A program made the position numbers and the translations under genes. The notes under the pieces are model-generated. The model was not told the DNA's origin, made no database searches, and saw nothing but the letters and a program-made list of their open reading frames with translations. A stretch of 64,000 bases of DNA, taken from assembly GCA_910575565.1 (NCBI GenBank), contig CAJTFL010000012.1, forward strand, positions 1 to 64,000, given 5' to 3'. This document shows positions 60,530 through 64,000 of this stretch, one piece after another. Position 1 is the stretch's first letter. Every line of letters begins with the position of its first letter. Source of the stretch: Lachnospiraceae bacterium. Its GTDB lineage: Bacteria; Bacillota; Clostridia; Lachnospirales; Lachnospiraceae.

Positions 60530-61741
60530 ATGAGTCTGTTAGGTGGATATTTATCGGTAAAAACAATTTCATTTCTAATGTTATCGGTATTTGCAATTGC
60601 CGCCCTGGGGTATTCCCTGGGCAGGATAACGGTTAAAGGGATTAACCTGGGCACGGCAGGAGTATTTGTCATCGCCCTCCTTTATGGATGCCTATTCTAC
60701 AGCGCTTTAAGCAAACAGTTAATGGCCGGGGAAACCAGCTTCGTCTCCAATGCGCTAAAAATCATCGAAAACCTGGGGCTCATCCTGTTCGTATCCGCCG
60801 TAGGCTTTATCGCAGGCCCAAGCTTCGTCGGCAATTTCAAAAAAAATTACCAGTCATACGTTTTGCTGGGGCTGGTGATCATCGCTGCCGGGGCTGCCAG
60901 CTGCATTTTATGCATTCTATTAGGGCGCGGGAAAACAGGCATCGAAGACAGTGAATTTACAGCCCTTTTAGTGGGGCTTATGGCCGGATCTCTTACTTCC
61001 ACCCCAGCCTTTTCCGCCGCCAAGGCTACCGTTGCCACGGAGCACCTGGAGTCCCTTGTGTCCGTAGGATACGGCATAGCCTATCTCTTTGGAGTGATTG
61101 GCGTTGTGCTGTTCGTGCAGATAATTCCCAAAATCCTGAAGGCAGATATGGAGCAGGAGCGGAAACGAATCCGTGTTTCCGAGAATGAGGTAAGGAAGCT
61201 TCCCAAGGGATTGATGGATATGGATGATTTCGGCTTCATGCCCTTTTTTCTGGCGGCAGTCCTGGGAATCCTTGTTGGCTCCATTAAACTAGGCGACTTT
61301 TCCCTGACAACCACCGGAGGCTGCCTGTTAGTAACCCTGGTTTTCGGCCACCTGGGGCATCTGGGCAAGGTCTCCTTAACGCCTTCCCCTTCCACCCTTA
61401 AGGTCTTCCGCGAATTAGGCCTTATGCTCTTCCTTATCGGCGCAGGAGTGTCCGGCGGGGCGAACTTTATCAAATATTTCAACCCGATTTACTTCTTATA
61501 CGGAATAATCATGACGCTTCTTCCCATGGTGAGCGGTTTTCTCATCGCCAGCAGAATCATGAAGCTTAATTTGTTAAACATCCTTGGCTCCATTACCGGT
61601 GGCATGACCTCCACACCGGCGCTGGGCACACTGATCCACGTAGCCGGGACTGACGATGTGGCAAATGCCTATGCCGCCACCTATCCCATAGCGCTGGTAT
61701 CCGTGGTAATCGCCTCCCAGCTGGTTCTCCTTTTCGTATGA
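60530..61741 (+). CDS. AspT/YidE-family membrane antiporter-like protein
   Basis: A 403-residue protein with about 10-11 membrane segments in two similar halves, each with a GxxxGSLTSTPAF- or GGMTSTPAL-type motif (GLMAGSLTSTPAFSAAKA; GSITGGMTSTPALGTLI), the mark of the aspartate:alanine exchanger (AAEx) family. It lacks the central TrkA_C domains of the larger members. AAGAGGGA precedes the ATG. It probably moves an amino acid or dicarboxylate; a sigma-54 promoter ties it to the activator at 56.8-58.6 kb. Confidence 0.9.
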   Translation: MSLLGGYLSVKTISFLMLSVFAIAALGYSLGRITVKGINLGTAGVFVIALLYGCLFYSALSKQLMAGETSFVSNALKIIENLGLILFVSAVGFIAGPSFVGNFKKNYQSYVLLGLVIIAAGAASCILCILLGRGKTGIEDSEFTALLVGLMAGSLTSTPAFSAAKATVATEHLESLVSVGYGIAYLFGVIGVVLFVQIIPKILKADMEQERKRIRVSENEVRKLPKGLMDMDDFGFMPFFLAAVLGILVGSIKLGDFSLTTTGGCLLVTLVFGHLGHLGKVSLTPSPSTLKVFRELGLMLFLIGAGVSGGANFIKYFNPIYFLYGIIMTLLPMVSGFLIASRIMKLNLLNILGSITGGMTSTPALGTLIHVAGTDDVANAYAATYPIALVSVVIASQLVLLFV

Positions 61742-61864
61742 TACAAAAGCCAAAAGATTTCCATCTGTGCGGCTTAACACTCCAAGGAGCATCCAGCCTG
61801 ACTTCCACATCCGCAAAATCCGTGCTGGCAGCTTCATCACCCCTAAGGAAAGAAGGGAACAGAT

Positions 61865-62185
61865 TTGATTTATTTAGAGGAGCTTTTATCCCTGATCGTC
61901 AATGTGGCAATCCATATTTTTGAACTTATGGGCGTAGGCATCATCACCTTCTCCGGCGGGGCTGCCTTCGTGAAATTTCTGGGCAGCTCACCTGACACCA
62001 AAATATACCTGGCCAAAGGACTGGCCATGGGGCTGGAATTTAAGATCGGAAGCGAAATCCTCCGAACCGTCATCGTCCGGGACTGGAAGGAAATAACCGT
62101 TGTGGCCGGAATTATCGCCCTGCGGGCGGCTCTGACCTTCCTGATCCACTGGGAAATCAAGGAAGAAGAAAAGGCTGGGGAGTGA
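61865..62185 (+). CDS. DUF1622 family membrane protein
   Basis: A 106-residue protein with three membrane segments (about 7-30, 45-62 and 76-96) and the family pattern GLAMGLEFKIGSEILRTVIV. The start is TTG at 61865, which has a weak upstream site; other starts are possible. Its stop lies within the terminator hairpin. It is about 120 bases after the AspT-like gene and may be in the same transcript. Confidence 0.78.
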   Translation: MIYLEELLSLIVNVAIHIFELMGVGIITFSGGAAFVKFLGSSPDTKIYLAKGLAMGLEFKIGSEILRTVIVRDWKEITVVAGIIALRAALTFLIHWEIKEEEKAGE

Positions 62186-62197
62186 CCCAGCCTTTTG
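62170..62197 (+). terminator. Intrinsic terminator after the DUF1622 gene
   Basis: AAGGCTGGG, a six-base loop holding the stop codon, and CCCAGCCTT form a stem of 7-9 bp followed by TTTGCC. Confidence 0.8.
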
Positions 62198-62210
62198 CCT
62201 TCCAGTAATG

Positions 62211-62299
62211 ATATGATACCAGGGTCAAAAGGTCTAAAATCCGATGCAAGCTTGCTTGCAAGAGGGTTTTTGAACTTGGGACCCGCCAAAAACATGATA
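62211..62299. repeat. Palindromic GGTCAAAAGG repeat, long form
   Basis: GATACCAGGGTCAAAAGGTC at 62215-62234, then an insert with GCAAGCTTGCTTGCAAG and a degenerate second arm GGGTTTTTGAACTTGGGACC. It shares the insert with the copy at 18.06 kb. It lies between the convergent 62.2- and 62.3-kb genes. Confidence 0.75.
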
Positions 62300-62305
62300 T
62301 CCTCT

Positions 62306-63013
62306 TTACTCCTCATTAAACAGAACGATCTTTTCCACAATCCCGTCTGCCCCTGACCACAAAAGGCAGCGGCTCCCCTCCCGGATATCCTCCAGCCGCA
62401 CCATCTGCCTGGTCAGGTAAGGAATGATCGTGCAGCCTGCCGGAACCTTAAATTCCCTGCCATCCAGGGACGTAAACAAAAAGCCGCCCTGTCCGTCCTC
62501 CGCCAGCGGCGCTGCCGCCGTCGCATATTCCGGAACTTTGGCATCCTGCCGGATGCCGGTAAACACCATAACCGCCGTGGTCTGTGGAGGCAGGCTTAAG
62601 GTCATGGCAGGCCCCGCATATACGTATACCATATCTCCCTTTTTGATGGAATCCTGTCCTGCCGGATATCCGTCCACATCCAAAATCAGCGTCTGGTTCG
62701 GGTCGATGTGAACGATCACTTCCTCGCTGCCGCCTTCCGCAAACTGGCGCTCAAAGGAGAAGCTTCCCTCCTCCACGGAAATCACCTGCCCCCACATCTT
62801 AACCGGCTCCAATGCAGCCGCTACGCCCTCTTGTGAGCCTTCGCTGTCTTCGGCTGCCGCTTCGCTGCTTTTTTCCTCTGTCTCACTTGTCACACTGGCC
62901 TCCTGGGAAGCCTTGGTTTCGTCCAGGCGAATCACCTGTTTCGTAGCCCCCAAAGATACCATAGCCCCTGCCATCACCGCTAAAATCCCTGTCACCGCAA
63001 TTATTTTCCTCAT
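62306..63013 (-). CDS. Secreted protein of unknown function
   Basis: A 235-residue protein from the ATG at 63013 (MRKIIAVTGILAVMAGAMVS). An N-terminal signal or anchor is followed by an acidic linker (EASVTSETEEKSSEAAAEDS) and two similar beta-rich segments (VKMWGQVISVEEGSFSFERQ; DGQGGFLFTSLDGREFKVPA) each ending near IDPNQTL/IIPYLTR, which suggest an internal duplication. I recognise no catalytic motif. Confidence 0.75.
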   Translation of the reverse strand: MRKIIAVTGILAVMAGAMVSLGATKQVIRLDETKASQEASVTSETEEKSSEAAAEDSEGSQEGVAAALEPVKMWGQVISVEEGSFSFERQFAEGGSEEVIVHIDPNQTLILDVDGYPAGQDSIKKGDMVYVYAGPAMTLSLPPQTTAVMVFTGIRQDAKVPEYATAAAPLAEDGQGGFLFTSLDGREFKVPAGCTIIPYLTRQMVRLEDIREGSRCLLWSGADGIVEKIVLFNEE

Positions 63014-63196
63014 CTTTCTTTCCTCTCTTTTCTTTTTCTGCAGGCAGCCTCCTGCCGTTTTCCAAAGCATTTCCCGTCTCCATTGCCTATCCGGTCTATG
63101 CTTATCCTGTCCTATCCGGTTACGCCCATCCAGTCATACCGATTTTGCCTGTGTCTATTCTGCCTGTGCCTATTCCGTCCGTATCTATCTTGTCTC

Positions 63197-63225
63197 TTGA
63201 TTTCGGCCTGCACCTATATTATAAT
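63197..63225 (+). promoter_or_regulatory. Promoter of the DAHP synthase gene
   Basis: TTGATT (63197-63202), 17 bases, TATAAT (63220-63225). The ATG lies 58 bases downstream with GGAGG at 63271-63275. The region just upstream (63090-63190) is a loose C/T-rich repeat (GCCTGTG.CTATTC) with no clear attenuator. Confidence 0.78.
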
Positions 63226-63283
63226 GGAGCAATGGCTCAAGGTCAATTTACGAAAGCATTACGATTTTATGGAGGATTTTAAC

Positions 63284-64000
63284 ATGGGATTTGAATTTAT
63301 TAATAAATTGCCGACCCCGGCGGAAATCCGGGAACAGTACCCCCTTCCGGCCAACTTAGCCCAGCGCAAAAATGAACGGGACAGCCAGATCTCCAAGGTA
63401 TTTACCGGAGAAAGCGACAAGTTTATCTTAATTATCGGCCCCTGCTCCGCAGACAACGAAGATTCCGTCTGCGACTACGCCACGCGCCTTGCCAAAGTCC
63501 AGGAAAAGGTAGAGGACAAGCTGATCATCATCCCCCGGGTATACACCAACAAGCCCCGCACCACCGGCGAAGGCTACAAGGGAATGCTCCATCAGCCCAA
63601 CCCGGAGAAAAAGCCAAATATGCTGGAAGGCATCCTGGCCATCCGCCATATGCATATGCGGGTGCTTCGGGAAACCGGCCTGTCCACCGCAGACGAGATG
63701 CTTTACCCGGAAAACTTAAACTACTTATCGGATATGATGTCCTATATCGCAGTAGGCGCCCGCTCCGTGGAAAACCAGTACCACCGCTTAGTCTCCAGCG
63801 GCTGCGACGTGCCTGTGGGCATGAAAAACCCCACCAGCGGCGGCATGGGGGTGATGTTAAATTCCGTCTACGCCGCACAGCACGGCCATGAATTTATCTT
63901 CCGCGGCTGGGAGGTAAAAACCCCTGGCAACCCCCTTACCCATACGATCCTTAGGGGCGCGGTAAATAAGCACGGCCAATGCCTTCCAAACTACCATTAC
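63284..64000 (+). CDS. 3-deoxy-7-phosphoheptulonate (DAHP) synthase, N-terminal part (partial)
   Basis: The first 239 residues of a type I DAHP synthase that condenses PEP and erythrose 4-phosphate to start aromatic amino acid synthesis. GGAGG lies 8 bases before the ATG. Motifs seen: IIGPCSADNE (PEP/metal site), PRVYTNKPRTTGEGYKG, and GMKNPTSGGMG. The frame stays open to the right edge, so the C-terminal part is missing here. Confidence 0.95.
   Translation, partial: MGFEFINKLPTPAEIREQYPLPANLAQRKNERDSQISKVFTGESDKFILIIGPCSADNEDSVCDYATRLAKVQEKVEDKLIIIPRVYTNKPRTTGEGYKGMLHQPNPEKKPNMLEGILAIRHMHMRVLRETGLSTADEMLYPENLNYLSDMMSYIAVGARSVENQYHRLVSSGCDVPVGMKNPTSGGMGVMLNSVYAAQHGHEFIFRGWEVKTPGNPLTHTILRGAVNKHGQCLPNYHY

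Overview
The window is a chromosomal segment of a Gram-positive Clostridia, most likely a member of the Lachnospiraceae. The basis is gene content and order (GatCAB, a T-box tyrS, Tsa/RimI, a DUF1576 membrane protein, a TetM-like GTPase, BceRSAB-type modules) and strong AGGAGG ribosome binding sites. This is inference; the 225 bases of 16S rRNA were not compared with any database. Most genes lie on the minus strand. The main plus-strand genes are hpf, a DUF1576 protein, a short-chain dehydrogenase, an AspT-like antiporter and the start of a DAHP synthase.

Layout. 0-0.7 kb: the 5' end of a 16S rRNA gene, preceded on its own strand by two tRNA-Ser genes and a strong promoter. 1.4-9.5 kb: housekeeping genes (ispD, tsaD, rnz, rimI, tsaB, tsaE, a YcxB-like protein, tex). 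Together tsaB/tsaD/tsaE supply tRNA t6A modification. 9.5-16.6 kb: an accessory stretch with vapBC, a glutamine-rich repeat protein, a large secreted beta-helix protein, an XRE regulator and four copies of a palindromic element with a conserved core. 16.8-24.2 kb: lysC, hom, an ACT-domain protein, prfB with its programmed frameshift, an orphan RelB-like protein and secA. 24.4-26.2 kb: a frameshifted zinc-ribbon gene, a cluster of DnaA boxes and hpf. 26.5-39.6 kb: a DUF1576 membrane protein, a secreted NlpC/P60 hydrolase, trxB, an SDR, a MATE pump, a HicB-like protein, a GTPase fused to a NYN nuclease domain, and a hybrid histidine kinase. 39.9-44.4 kb: a complete BceRSAB-type sensing and ABC transport module. 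44.5-54.5 kb: NUDIX, aminotransferase, gatCAB, mntP, a wall-binding secreted protein, T-box-controlled tyrS and a CobW GTPase. 54.6-62.2 kb: polysaccharide deacetylase, nitrilase, a sigma-54 activator with DUF1097 and AspT-like transport genes behind near-consensus sigma-54 promoters, and a SIR2 protein. 62.3-64 kb: a secreted protein and the start of a DAHP synthase.

The most interesting observations are these. (1) A ribosome-protection-type GTPase is fused to a YacP/Rae1-like NYN endonuclease domain. (2) A four-copy palindromic element family keeps its core while its complementary arms change. (3) A small sigma-54 regulon is visible, with two promoters close to -24/-12 consensus and the likely activator gene. 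(4) Four perfect DnaA boxes lie in two tandem pairs next to hpf, with no dnaA in sight. (5) A second palindromic repeat family (GGTCAAAAGG/CCTTTTGACC core) sits in at least five intergenic gaps. (6) Local tandem duplication recurs across the window: in frame inside ispD and the GTPase linker, and over the 3' ends of lysC and the aminotransferase.
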